The translations under genes and the position numbers were made by a program. Of a DNA stretch of 64,000 nt, positions 44,772 through 56,560 are shown one piece after another. The DNA is taken from contig OY726572.1 in NCBI GenBank assembly GCA_963383645.1, forward strand, positions 70,494,856 through 70,558,855, read 5' to 3'. Each line of letters opens with the position of its first letter. The stretch's first letter is position 1. This DNA is from Muscardinus avellanarius. Lineage: Eukaryota; Chordata; Mammalia; Rodentia; Gliridae. The notes under the pieces were generated by a model, which was given only the letters and a program-made list of their open reading frames with translations, did not search any database and was not told where the DNA came from.

Positions 44772-46445
44772 TACTTTTTAATTTTTTTATTGGTGCATTG
44801 TATTCATACATCTTACTGGAATGCAAGATAGTGGACACATGCATGCTCACATCACCCAATTAGCTCTTACCCAGTTCTCATGCCATTCTATTCCCCTCCC
44901 TCCTTCTCATGTTTGGCTTAGTGGTTGATATTGACATGTTTGTTAAAGTCCATCATGTGCATTAGAGAATTTCTCTCTTACACCCTCCCATTCCCTCAGG
45001 TAGTCCACCTTATCTTTCCATCTATAGAATCTCCTTCTTTGTCTAGATTTTCTCCTATGGCCCATTTTCTCCCTAGATTCTGCATATTAAAGAGAGCATC
45101 CAATTTCTTATTTATTGTGACTGACTAATTTCACTTAGCATAATGTCCTCCAGTACAATGAAGTAATTGTGTTTTTCTTTATGCCTGAGTAAAATTCCAT
45201 TGTATACATATGTCATAGTTTTGTAATCCATTCATCTGTTGATGGACATCTTGGCTTGTTCCATAGTTTGGCAATGGTGAATTGTGCAGCTATGAACATA
45301 GTTGTGCATGCATTAGTTTGGTAGTATGGTTTCCATTCTTTTAGATAGATACCCAGAAGTGGTATTGCTGGATCGAATGGTAGAATTGTTCCCATTCTTC
45401 TGAGGATCCTCCATACTGTTTTCCAAAGTGGTTGCAATCCCACCAACAATGTTTTAGAGTTCCCACTTCTCCACATCCTCACCAGCATTTGTTGTTGTTT
45501 GTCTTTTGGATGATTGCCATTCTAGTTGGAGTTAGGTGAAATCTCGGGTAGTTTTAATTTGTATTTCTCTGATTGCTAATGATGTTGAGCATTTTCATAT
45601 ATTTATTGGCCATTTGAAGTTCTTCTTTTGTGTCTATTTAGTTCATTGCCCATTTTTTTATTTAGTTACTTGTTTTCTTAGTGCTGAGTTTCTTGAGTTC
45701 TCTGTATATTTTAGATATTAGTCCTCTATCCAAGGAGTAGTTAGCAAAAATCTCTGATTCTGTTGGCTCTCTGTTGAGGTTCTTGATTGTTTCCTTTGCT
45801 GTTCAGAAGCTCTTCAGTTTCATGCAATCTCACATATTGATTTTCCTTTTAGTTTCTTGTGCCTATGGAGTCTTGTTGAGAAAGTTTTCACCTGTGCCTA
45901 TGTGTTGCAGTGTTGGACCTATGCCCTCCTCAAGGAGCCTCAAGGTTTCTGGTCTAATTTCCAAGTCTTAGATTCATCTTAAATTGACTCTTGTGCAGGG
46001 TGAGAAAGTAGGATTGATTTCCATTTTTCTGCAGATGACTAATCAATTTTGCCAACACCATTTATTAAACAGGCTATCTTTTTTCCAGTGTATGTTTTTT
46101 GCCCCTTTTTAAAAAATTACTTGGTTTTAAGTGTATAGATTTGTTTCTTAGTCTTCTATTCTGTCCACTGTTTTTGTGCCAGTACCATGCTGTTTTTATT
46201 ACTATGGCTTTGTTTCATAGTTTAAAGTCAGGTATTATGATTTATCCTGCATGGTTTTTGTTGCTGAGAACTACTTTGGCTATTCTAAATTTTTGTTGTT
46301 CCAAATGAATTTAAGAACTAACTTTTTCTGTCTGTGAGGAACGATTTTGGTAATTTAATGGGTATTGCATTCAATCTGTAGATCACTTTTGGAAGTATGG
46401 ACATTTTAATGATATATTTTCTACCTATCCATGAACATGATCAGT
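44772..46445 (-). mobile_element. 5'-truncated young-lineage L1
   Basis: T-rich tail, reversed 3' UTR (TATTGGTGCATTGTATTCATAC, TTTGGCTTAGTGGTTGATATTG), then about 1.3 kb of minus-strand ORF2. The C-terminus is readable at 45488-45213: LQPLWKTVWRILRRM, FDPAIPLLGIY, FIAAQFTIAKLWNKPRCPST. Upstream parts are in several frames. It breaks off near 46445 in the post-RT region. It is uninverted, unlike three other L1 copies here. I could not fix a target duplication. Confidence 0.92.
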
Positions 46446-48935
46446 TTATTTTTATAATTTGTCCAAAGTTAATGGTTATCTATAATATTAGGCTCCACGT
46501 GTTTCTTTGCCTAGAGTCAGATTGTGCTTACTTCTAAAGCTGTCACTCACTGATATTTGTATCACTCCCCTTATTTTATATCTTGCTATTATTGCAAGAG
46601 CTGGAATCCACCAGGAAAGAATTCCCAAGTACAAAAAAATAAGAAGAAAAAGGAAATTTCATTTTCGCTTAAATACCTTTGGGGTAATTAATTAGAGAAT
46701 ACACAGAGAAGGCCTGACTTAGGAAGAAGTCATCCTCTTTATCCCAGTTTTTATCCTGAAAGCTGAAGTGCTGGACAGGCAGGCTGTTGATCCTCAACCA
46801 CTACCTGGATGCACTAAGTTCTCATTTGGTCCATTACTCATTTCAAGAAAGCTGGAGAAAAGAGTTAGGTCTCAACTGCTCCCAACTTTCCCAGGATTGG
46901 TCATGAGCAGTAGCTCAATGGGCTCGTGCTGGCTTCAGATCAGACTTCAAAGACCTGGGTTTGGGGTTGATAAATCCTGCCTTATGCAGACTAAAACAAG
47001 CCCAGATTTAGTTACCTGAGAGGGGGAAAAAAACCCTTATTCTTCATGACCTTTGTCTAAGCGTATGTCCAGAGATACCTCTAGGCAATTAGCACACTTT
47101 TGTTCATTTAAAATACTCAGCATCCACTACAGTCTTCATTTTGTGCTTCATGCTGTGGGTACAGCACAGAATGCGAGAGCAGTAATTTCTTCCGTTGTTA
47201 GGAGTACTTCACAGTTTACTAGGCATTAGGCAGATATGAAAGAATAATTGTCTATCTTCCCTAGCCTCATATATCAAGTTTATAAGACTATTTTTAATGT
47301 GTTGTTTTATATGCTCAGTCTCTCCCCTGAGGGTCATCAGTTTTCTACCTGCTGTCCTACTGGTCAAAGACTGCTTCTTTGGACCAAATCATTTAAAATG
47401 ATGATGTGTTCTCATCCCTGGAACTCGAGAAAATGAAGTCAGGGGGAGGCAAGCCTATGCTTTCAATTTGCTACTCTCCTTTTACCCCCTGTACCCCCCC
47501 ACCCCATACACATGGATTAAGACTTCTTCAACATAAGAGTTTGGGAGAGACAGAATTCAGACCTAAGCACCTTCCAAATGACTAGAGGATAGAGCTTTCT
47601 ATAGTTGGCATTCTAACCAATCAAGGAAACAGGTGTGTACATCAGTCTGCATATTCTGAATGGGAAAAGCAAAGGAGCTTGGAGAGGCAAGGAAATAAAG
47701 TTACTCTTTTCATACTTTCATGGGTTAAGTAGTCCAAAAGATACAAAATCCCTGGTATTTTCTCTTACTTCATAAGATAGCTTCTCTGTCTAGCATTGCC
47801 CAAACCTGGAGAAGTCCAACCAAAGCAAATCCATGGGGCACTATGGATATGCACAGGAAGGACTGAAACTCACTCAAATTTTGGGGGCTCAGTGATCAGA
47901 ACAGTGTGACTTTTTTTTGCCAGTAGGCTTCCATATTGCAGAGAAAACATCCATGGGCAGGCTGAACTTTCTTCTACTGGAAAGGATTTGTCCACCTCAT
48001 CTGCTCACTGGATGCTTATAAGATACTTGCCTTAAGAGCAAGGTCCAAAAGTTTTGTATAGATATTTCTATAGGTATTCCTATTGTTTTTTTAATGAGTT
48101 ATTTATAGTATAAAAATTCTGTTTAATCTTAGTCCTGAATTATAACTTATTATCTTTCACTAGAAGAGAGATTCTTATTCTGAGGTTCATAAATTAAAGA
48201 GTTCTTTTTTGGAGAGGGGGGATTCATGAACTTTAAAATTTTATGCAAAATTGAAATGCTGTTAGTATTTGCTGGGAAGAGGTTTACACTTTATATTTGA
48301 TTATAAAAATGGGTACATTTTCCTTCATCTGCATTATTGAAAAAGCACTGACTCTTCTTTCAAATCACAGAAACAATTTTCGGTACTATTGCTAGTACCT
48401 TTTATTATATTGTGGTGCCATTTTTAATTTATTTAAAACATTTTATATTTTAAGCATCTTATTCTTTTTTATTCCTACCTACATTACATCAAGTTGCCAT
48501 TTATATTTTAGCTTGCTTTCTTGTTTAATCTGCCATCCTTTATTTAATATTTTAAATCATATTTAGAGCAAAAGCAAAAGTAGATCCCATTTAAAATGTA
48601 CTTTTGTTTTCTCAAGTAAGTCTCCCCACATTTCTAGCTCTTTCTCCTCTTGCATTAATAAGACTTTTTTTTTTCTGAATTTCCAGAAACTTTTTTTTCT
48701 CACTTCTCTGTTTCTTATCTGTTTGGGCACAAATTTTATTCAATATAATGTGTATCATTTTTCTTGAATCCTTTAATTTTCACCAGATTACAACTAGATT
48801 TTTTCTTTTTAGTTGTAAGCAGGGTTGCATTACAGTTAACTTCCATTACCCAATCAGAGAAGTAGGTATAGAACTGGGAGGAAGCAGTCATAATACAGGT
48901 ATTCAGATTCTTTATGTTCTTCATCTGAATTTAAC
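46446..48935. other. unassigned DNA; possible LTR or ancient repeat pieces
   Basis: Two patches are less AT-rich: 46585-47040 and 47040-47240. The first has a coherent 83-codon frame (46768-47019) with no recognised protein, and could be an unfamiliar LTR. The second (GCTGTGGGTACAGCACAGAATG) recalls an ancient L2-era repeat. 47241-48935 is unrecognised. Confidence 0.35.
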
Positions 48936-48937
48936 CC

Positions 48938-49439
48938 CTATGGTAGGCAAAATAATGCCCTCCTTTCCCAAATATATTCACATTCTAATCCTCCCATTTT
49001 AGAAATACATTAAATTACCTGACAAAGGGGAATTAAGGTTTGCTAATCTGCTGATCTAAAGCTAAAGAAATTATCCTGGATTATCTAGGTAGATACAAGG
49101 TAATCTTAAGGGTCTCAAAGTGAAAGAAGATAGAAGAGGAGATTAAAGTAATGCTATATGAGGTCTTGGTTGACCATTACTGGCTTTGAAACCAGAGGAA
49201 GTGGTGAAGTGCTGTGAAATGCAGGTGGCCTCTAGAACTGGGAAGATGGGGAAACAGAATCTCTCCAGAGCCTCCCTAGGGTAATATATCTTTGTCAGCC
49301 GCATCTTGGTTTTAGCCCAGTGAGACCTGTTGGGAAGGTTGAGACTCAATCTTCAGAACTGTATGATAGTAAATTTGTATTGTTTTAAGCAACTTCATTT
49401 GAGGAAGATTGTTATAGCAGCAATAGGAAACTAAAACAG
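48938..49439 (+). mobile_element. ancient LTR-like element (MaLR type, tentative)
   Basis: Word order is TGGTAGGCAAAATAATGCCC, GAAATTATCCTGGATTATCTAGG, ATGAGGTCTTGGTTGACC and TTACTGGCTTTGAAACC. GGTGGCCTCTAGAACTGGG, TTTTAGCCCAGTGAGACC and AGCAGCAATAGGAAACTAAA follow. The order is that of a common ancient mammalian LTR of about 500 bp. The presence of nearly the full length is clear; the family name is not. Confidence 0.6.
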
Positions 49440-49866
49440 CCTATGAGCTATCTTAATACTCTTTATTTTGACCTGGCTTTAACCTAGATTACTGCAGAGT
49501 CTTGACTGTGTACAGACTCCTCCTTGGTGCTATTGCTGCCACTTGGGAGAGAAATCCCTAGTAAGTCAAATAGCTGTTTACCATTTAACATGACAAGATA
49601 ACAAAATGGCCTGATCTTCCTGTGAAGTTGCTTTTGAATAGTGTTACACAGTGAAAACAGGAAATCTAGATGCTCTACTTCTGTGGTCTCACTTGTCCTA
49701 TGGGCCAGACGCATTTTCAGTCTTACCTAGAATAGAAAGTGGTAATGAATTTCGCCACTATCACTTCTCAACAATTTCCTTGGCACATTTTTTTTAATGC
49801 AGAAATGAGAATTTTACCTGTGTATTTTTCAGTCTGTCCCCATTTGTACTTTGCTAGAATTCCACT
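49440..49866. other. unique DNA, no gene seen
   Basis: No element or exon recognised. Confidence 0.4.
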
Positions 49867-49867
49867 A

Positions 49868-49985
49868 GGATTTTTATTTTATAGTGCATTGCAATTATAC
49901 ATTAGTGAGGTTCAATGTGATCAATGGGATAAAAATTTTCACATCTCATCCCTTTCTCTTCCCTTTACTCCCCACATGTGTTAGA
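49868..49985 (-). mobile_element. L1 3' UTR tail
   Basis: TTTTATAGTGCATTGCAATTATACATTAGTG followed by reversed C/T-rich 3' UTR sequence is an L1 end truncated to about 110 bp. It is closer to the form seen in squirrels (GCATTATAATTATACAT) than to the other copies here. Confidence 0.5.
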
Positions 49986-50221
49986 GAAATTAGTAGTAAC
50001 ACCTTCACATACTATTGTTTTAAGAAATGAATGGCCATAGTTATTTTCCATCTCTGCTCCTGTAACCGTTTGATTTAGAATTCTTTTTTATTATAGAATA
50101 TGATCTATCAATTTTATATAAAAGGTTATTTCACAAGGTCTTTCCTGCATGGGAGTTCAGCTGCTCCCAGGATCATATTAACAGAAATCCGTATGCCTGT
50201 GTCATGCATAAACCTTGGGAC

Positions 50222-50590
50222 TTGCTATAAACTATGTTTCCTCAAAATTCAGATGTTGAAACTCTAATACCTGATAAAACTCTATTTGTAGATGAACCCT
50301 TCAGGAAATAATTGAATTTAAATGAGGTTCTACCGGTGGGACCCTAATCTGATGGGATTGGTAGACTTTAGAGAAAAAGAGAGCTCTCTCTACTCATGCA
50401 CACACAGAGAAAGGTCATATCAGCATATAGCCAAGACATGACTCAGACCTTCCAGGAGAGGTGTCCTCAGAATGAAAGCTACCCTGCTGGCATTGTGATG
50501 TGGAACTTTTCAGCCTTCAGAGCTATGATAATAACATTTCTCCTTGTTTCAGCTACCCGGCTCTTTTGTCAGTATGAGCCAAGTGAGCTT
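50222..50590 (+). mobile_element. MaLR-type LTR (MLT1-like)
   Basis: ACTATGTTTCCTCAAAATTCAG, TTGAAACTCTAATACC, GAGGTTCTACCGGTGGGACC and TGATGGGATTGGTAGAC are followed by ACACAGAGAAAGGTCATATC. This is a plus-oriented MLT1 LTR. It is solo and lacks its polyadenylation end. Confidence 0.6.
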
Positions 50591-52449
50591 AGATAGCATG
50601 AAAATCAGGCAGATCCTCTACAAATAGTTTATGAAGGAGACAAGACTGTGCTTAATGTACTGATAGGAAAAAAGATGGTTTCAGGGAACTTCCTCCAGGA
50701 GACTCAAGAGGACTCTGTAGAATAGAAGCCTTATTCTTTAGGTTTCTAGACTTTGGATTCTCTTACCATCAACACAACGGGAATAGCTGTTGGCTAGCAT
50801 GAGGTCTAAAAGAGGAGCGTTTAAAATCATTTAGTACAACCTTAGGCGCAAATATTTCAGTCAATAAATGACAGCCATATGATTTTATATAAAAACAAAG
50901 AAAAACAACACAAGCATAACAAATCAGATAAACAAAAGCAATTGGCATATGTTTCTCCACCCCTTGCCTCCATATCTGTCCTCTTCAAGGAAACTCCTAA
51001 TTTAAAATTCATAAGCAGTTTCTTCTCTACAGATATTTAATTTGGACAGTTTACTTCTCTTGATCCATCTGTCTCTCATCTTTTTTTTTTTTTTGCCAGT
51101 TTTGGATAAATACAAAACTAGAGAAAACGAAGCTGAAACAATAACAACACAGCAATGTTTTCTCAGCCTGGAGCAGATTCTCTGCTACTTTCAAAATTTT
51201 CTTGATTTTTAGTGTTCTGATTTTAATTATTTTCCACAAAAAGATGCACTTTTTGAATAACATTTAGCCATCAAAGCCTGGTTTTTCTTTAAAACATCTC
51301 TATCTTATTCTGAATTTTCTCAATTATACATTTTGCTAATGTGATTTCAACTAGCAATAACTTGAGCTTGTCCATGACAATTGATTTTAGAAGAGGGAAT
51401 GTAAAATTTACATAAATTTAATTCTCCATTATATTACTTGTCTACCATTATCAAAAGTTAAAGTGTTTCGTATACTTGATACAAATATATATTTCTAAAT
51501 ACCCAAATCTTTCTTATTTTCAAGTTATTTTTTAGTCATTTTGTAGAAAACATTTCTAAGGCTTAATTCATCCTACTCCGTTCTCTAAAACATTACATTT
51601 TATAGAATTTAGTATTTAATTTATATCCATAGTTTTTCTTACTGTAATCAATATTTTAATGATGGATATTAACCTCTCCTAGCTATTTTGGAACTAAAAT
51701 GTATTTGCATTTTTCTTTTGTTACTCCTATTTGTGATTCATTTGAGTGTGGTGATATGTTAGGACAGATTTGGTGAGATTTAGAAGAAGAAATTTACCCT
51801 CTCTTAAGAGAAAACCAAAAGAGAAGCTCTTTTATTGTTTTTATTACAAAAATCATGTTAGAAACTGTAAACATGGGATCTTAATGAACTATGGCAACAT
51901 ATGACAAATTCTAAAAAAAAATGGCCAGGAAATAGAGCCTGTGGTAAAACTTGCCCTCCTTTTATGAACTTACTTATTGCCTTGATCATTAAAAAATTAT
52001 CTTTGGATTTGATTTCTGTCACGCTTTATATCAGAAGGTTTCTGGCAGGTATGATACAGAATAAAGTGAATGGAATATATAACATCTATTTTAGTTGCTT
52101 TAAAAGTTCACTTGTTCTTGATCTTATCCTTTGTTTAATTTTAGGAAACTGTTTCGTAAGTTCTCTGTAGCTTTAATACGTAGAATAGTCTCATTATTTA
52201 ATTTTATACATCCAGAGCCTCTTTGGAATTTCAAATGTCAGCTATCCACAAAAATATCCACCAATATATTGGGATCATCTTATGAATCATCAATACTATT
52301 ATTTAGATAGCATTGATACTATTATATAGACAGTTGTGTAAAAGATAACATATTTTAATTAACTTGACATATATAATTATTTGTAATAATATATTATATG
52401 TAATAATAATTATTGTAATAACAATTTCCATAAAAGGTCTAAAATAAGG

Positions 52450-52450
<1 letters not shown>
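50591..52450. other. 1.9 kb repeat-poor unique DNA
   Basis: No SINE, L1 or transposon recognised and no supported gene. It is the third of the repeat-poor stretches. Confidence 0.4.

Positions 52451-52451
<1 letters not shown>

Positions 52452-52487
<36 letters not shown>
52452..52487. repeat. (GT)18 microsatellite
   Basis: Pure GT dinucleotide run, not attached to a recognisable SINE tail. Confidence 0.97.
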
Positions 52488-52490
<3 letters not shown>

Positions 52491-53095
52491 TTCCAGAATT
52501 GTAAAACATCTAAAATTATTCTCATGTATTTCAATACTTGCCATCCTGAGGAAATGAATAGGACAATGCTTCTGTAGGTTGTTTCACTCTGACTTGGTAT
52601 AAGTCCAGTTTTGAATATTGCAAGAGACACTATAAAATGTTAATCTCTCCTGAAACTAACCTTAAATTTTATCTCAGAATAACAGTAGAAGGCCACTGAG
52701 TAAAAGAATTGATGTGTAAACCTTTCTGAAATATTCATTAGAAGAAAATGGGTTATATTTTCTAAAGGTAGGTACTTTTTTCTGACTATATGTCTAGTGA
52801 TATTTAAAATTTATTTTAAACACTTAAAACTTATTATTTTAATTTTGTTAAAATATGCAAGCTTCTTGGAAGAACTAATATTCTGTGTTCTGAATATAAA
52901 GGTTTACAATGTTTATCTAATTTCCAGTAATATGGTGGAAAGAGTGCTCATGAGATGTTGGCTTCTACCGAGAAACAAAAGGTTAAGAAAGAGGATGCTG
53001 AAAATTAAAGATAAATCTCACCTACTCTTTTCTTTTTTGAACAATGGCTTTATGCTTCTGGCAGTCACTGTGTACAAATTTGAAAGGCTGTGAAA
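52488..53095. other. unique DNA, no gene seen
   Basis: The 98-codon plus frame at 52797-53093 is AT-driven (rich in I, K, L, F) with no recognisable motif, and I do not call it. Confidence 0.4.
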
Positions 53096-53490
53096 TTTTG
53101 CCCAAGATTGGAAAGAATGCCAATGGAGTGAGAAATTGGAAAACCAGTTGGGGTTTCCTCCAAAAAAAAAAATGGGATATTGTTTGAAACTTTAGGAATA
53201 ACTCCCATATCTAACTTCATCATATACCTGTGGATTAAAAGCTTTGGTAGGTTTTGGTTTTCTCTTATATGTGGAAGCTAGAAAGAAAAATGGAAAGCGA
53301 GGGAGAATTTTATGCAAATAGAAGGGAGACTAGTACAGTAAAAGAAGGGGATAGGGGCACTGGAGGGGGGAGGTCTTGGGTAATGAGATTGACCAAATTA
53401 TATATGCATAAGTGAAATACAAAACAATGAATATTACTATTACATATAATCTTAATACACAAAAATGAGAAAAAAATAACTGCTGATAGC
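53096..53490 (+). mobile_element. L1 3' end, ORF2 remnant and 3' UTR
   Basis: A decayed ORF2 C-terminal part (ACCAGTTGGGGTTTCCTCC) precedes the lineage 3' UTR: TCTCTTATATGTGGAAGCTAG, AATAGAAGGGAGACTAGTAC, AAGGGGATAGGGGCACTGG and a final TAATCTTAATACAC-like end. The G-rich 3' UTR pattern is of squirrel-family L1 type. Confidence 0.62.
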
Positions 53491-54205
53491 ATCCAAAAAG
53501 ACATTTAGATTAAAAATGAAGCTCTGAAACAGACTGATATTCTAAAGTGTGGGTCCAATGTACTCCTGGCCCAAGGAAGAAAGGCCTTGGTTTCCATGGC
53601 TTGAGGATCATTGCTATAGCCCAATACTAGAGTTTATTCAAAAGGATTGCTCCCGTAACTTTGCTATTATTTGTCATATTCTGAAGAATGGGCTTGCAGA
53701 TATTTCTTGGCATGTGTGTCCAGTTTTTTTTTTAAAAATTAAGTTCCTACAAAGCAGTTTAGGAAGTAAAAGCCATGGCATTTTTAATTTTTGGATACAT
53801 GGCCCAATTGCTTGCCAGCCAGTGTGTACCAATTATCTAACTCACAGGTAATGCTCCTCATAACAATTTTCTAGGCACTGTGTGGATTTTTACTTGCTAG
53901 AGCATATATTTTATAAGAATCTTATAGTGTTCACTCTGAAGGTATAATAGGAATTACAATTAATTGACACACTTTAATAATTATTTGAATTTTCCTTGTT
54001 GTAAGTTCTTATTTAATCGTTTAAGAATGCAGCAGTGATATTCAACAAAGACTTGAGTCCAAGTAGGATCTCCCTTTAGATATAACTTGCCTAGGCTAAT
54101 AGAGTACCAGGCTTGCTTCATTGAGCACATCACATTGGAACTGAATGTACATAGCTCAGCAACACAGAGTATTAGATGTCATTATTAACAATTTTGTCAG
54201 TTATA
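53491..54205. other. unique DNA, no gene seen
   Basis: The 100-codon plus frame at 53549-53851 is open but shows no domain I know and has no start context or neighbouring exon. Confidence 0.4.
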
Positions 54206-54207
54206 CT

Positions 54208-54935
54208 GCCTAAACTTCTTTTGAATCTTTCTCTCCATCCTCTCGATAGTATGCATATGGGCTACCACCTTTCTCACCTGTGCCACTGCAGTGGGGCTCA
54301 TAACTCATTCTGAATGCACTTTTGCCCTCTCAAATCTGTTTTCAATCCTGAAGCTAGAGCAATATTCAAAAAATGTAAACTGGATTGTGTCAGCCATCTG
54401 TTCAAGAATCCTTCAACAAAATCTTATTGCTTTTAAAATAAACAATCTTAAATGCTGCCGTTTTGTCTACATGTGAGTTGATGACAGTTTATCTCAGCAG
54501 CTTTATCTTGCTCCAGTTCATCCTTATTTTTTGCATTTCGGTTTAGAATTTTGGTTTTGAAAAATTCTGCCATGTTTACTTCCATCTCGGGATAGTCACA
54601 CTTGTGGTTTCCTTTTTCTGCTACATCATTCTTTCCTCTTCTCTATGTCTGACTCATATTTATTCCTCACATCCTTTAGCTATCATCTCACATGTCATTT
54701 AAAGTCACCTTAGTCCCCAGGTTATATAAGATACTTTTCTTTGGTTCTTTCAAAGCACCATGTCAATTTTTTCCTCTGTAGCACCTATGAAAGTTTGCAT
54801 TTATATATTTGTGTTTTTGTTTGACTGACTACGTTTATATTTGTTCGTTATCATATCTTGGGGGCCCAGAAATGCCTGTAACATGATAGCTGATTATTAA
54901 GTACATACAAAATAATTGAATACAAGACATCTGAA
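54208..54935 (+). mobile_element. LINE-2 (L2) 3' half
   Basis: Ordered L2 landmarks: AGAGCAATATTCAAAAAATG, GATTGTGTCAGCCATCTGTTC, CAAGAATCCTTCAACAAAATC, TATCTCAGCAGCTTTATC and CTGCCATGTTTACTTCC. Then come ATCTCACATGTCATTTAAAG, the CCTCTGTAGCACC region and ATCTTGGGGGCCCAGAAATG. It is ancient and non-functional. Confidence 0.75.
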
Positions 54936-55014
54936 TGTATGTTTCTGAAGGAAAACACAAGAGTGGTATTAATTAGCAGAAGATACTGAGACCAACCTAT
55001 ACCTGTAGAGCAGT

Positions 55015-55195
55015 GTTTTTTAAACAGGAATGATTCTGTCCCTAGGGGACATCTAGTAATTTTGGACATAATTTTGGTGGTGACAGCTGAGATGTATTAC
55101 TGGATTCTAGTGTGTGGAGGAGCAGGGATGGTGCTTAAACATCTCTGAGGTACTGTAGAGCCAGGGTGGGAAAACTGTGCTGTAGAATAAACTCT
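55015..55195. mobile_element. ancient hAT-type MITE-like relic
   Basis: ATTCTGTCCCTAGGGGACATC, TTTTGGTGGTGACAGCTGAG, GGATTCTAGTGTGTGGAGG and GGGATGGTGCTTAAACATC follow the order of a common ancient mammalian DNA-transposon relic that reads GGGGACATTTGGCAATGTC in better-preserved genomes. I cannot name it with certainty. Confidence 0.45.
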
Positions 55196-55637
55196 CTTTG
55201 AAAGATAGTGTATTAAAAACAAAGAAACCTTTAGTAAGTTAATCTTAGGTGTTAGTCTTCAGTTTTGCTAACTCAATTTCCCTGCTGCTTGGCATTGAGA
55301 CATTTATAGAAACATAAAAGGGCTATATGTAAATTATTTTACAAGTATTACAGAGTCAATGATTAATCAGGATGACTATTTGTTAAAGCAAAACAAGATG
55401 GTATTAGCTGAATATCACTTTTTATTACATACTACTTGTGAATTTTTAGTTTTTAAGATTGATAAAAAGTTTAAGGCACTTAGGCACTTATGCACAAAAT
55501 AATAATATCATCTCACATATATTAACGCTAAATGATATGGTAACCTCTATTTTAATATGTTGTTTCCACTTGTCTGCTCAAGGTTAGCATAACATGACTC
55601 AGTGAATTGTTCAAACTTTCTTTTTTTTGAAGCAGTG
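55196..55637. other. unique DNA, no gene seen
   Basis: No element or exon recognised. Confidence 0.4.
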
Positions 55638-55639
55638 TT

Positions 55640-55867
55640 TTCTTTTCTTTTCTTTTCTTTTCTTTTCTTTTCTTTTTGTTTGTTTGGTGGTACTGGGCAT
55701 CCTGGAAGCCCTTCTACCTTCGGGCTACACTCCCAGACCTATTTTATATTTTTTTATTTTGAAACAGGGTCTCTTATGCCAGCACGTCTGGCTTCGAACC
55801 TGCGCGATCCTCCTGTCTCCGCCTCCCAAACGCAGGTATTACAAGTGTGTGCCACCACGCCTGGCTC
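55640..55867 (-). mobile_element. young-subfamily B1-ID SINE with TTTTC tail repeat
   Basis: The left side is a (TTTTC)n run (55641-55675), the complement of a GAAAA-expanded tail. The body has the shortened ID half and linker of the young subfamily and ends at the right with reversed GCCAGGCGTGGTGGCACACAC. CpGs in the B1 part are mostly kept. Confidence 0.92.
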
Positions 55868-56268
55868 TTTTTCATTATTTAAGTACTGATTAAATATATA
55901 GTTCTTAGGACAGTATTTTTGTCAAAATAGTGAATTATTGCCAGATCTTAATCTTTATCTTTCTTAGGAGGCAAGGTACAACTCAAGAATGTAACTATTA
56001 ACATGTAGATAGATGATGGAGTCTAAGCAAAGGAATTTGAAAAAATGAATGTTATAATAATGAAGTCTTTTTGATATAGAAAACATGGAAATGATCATAT
56101 TTTGAATTAAGGAGTGCAGGAAAAGGATATCAAAGAAAAACAGAAATTGTACAAGGAATAAGCACTGAATGTGAGTAAAGAATAAATATTGTCTCAAAAT
56201 TGAGACAGATAAATCTACAGTGCATGCAAGAGGGATGGATGGGGTGGCGTACAAATTGTGGGACATTC
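55868..56268. other. unique DNA, no gene seen
   Basis: No element recognised. The minus frame 55964-56266 has no known domain. Confidence 0.4.
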
Positions 56269-56269
56269 A

Positions 56270-56366
56270 GTATGATGTTGTCTTTGGGTTCATTGTATAT
56301 TATCATAAAGACAATTGTATATTGTCATAAAGACAATATACAGTGAACCCAAAGCCAACATCATAC
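56270..56366. repeat. 32-bp inverted repeat (hairpin) at an L1 edge
   Basis: Arms 56270-56301 and 56335-56366 pair at 30 of 32 positions around a 33-base spacer. The spacer itself contains a short direct repeat (TATTATCATAAAGACAA / TATTGTCATAAAGACAA). The right arm is L1M ORF2 sequence (GAACCCAAAGCCAACATC). The left arm is its inverted copy. Confidence 0.93.
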
Positions 56367-56560
56367 CTAATGGGATAAACTATGAGAATTCTCTTTAAAA
56401 TCAGGAATAAGATAAGAATGTCTACTAACACTATTATAGTACTTGAAACTCTAGCTAGAGTGATAAGGCAAGGGAAGAAACTCAAAGGCATATGAATAGG
56501 AAAAGAACTGAAACTATCTCTATTTTCAGTTAACACGATGTTAAGGTAAATTCCTACTGA
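56335..56560 (+). mobile_element. old L1M RT-region fragment
   Basis: GAACCCAAAGCCAACATCATACC, AAATCAGGAATAAGATAAGAATG and GCAAGGGAAGAAACTCAAAGG are followed by GAACTGAAACTATCTCTATTTTCAG. This is the ORF2 stretch just upstream of the FADD RT motif. It is short and decayed. Confidence 0.7.

Noticed and set aside
55602..55893. Two overlapping plus-strand open frames of about 90 codons
   Set aside because: Antisense SINE translations, not a gene.
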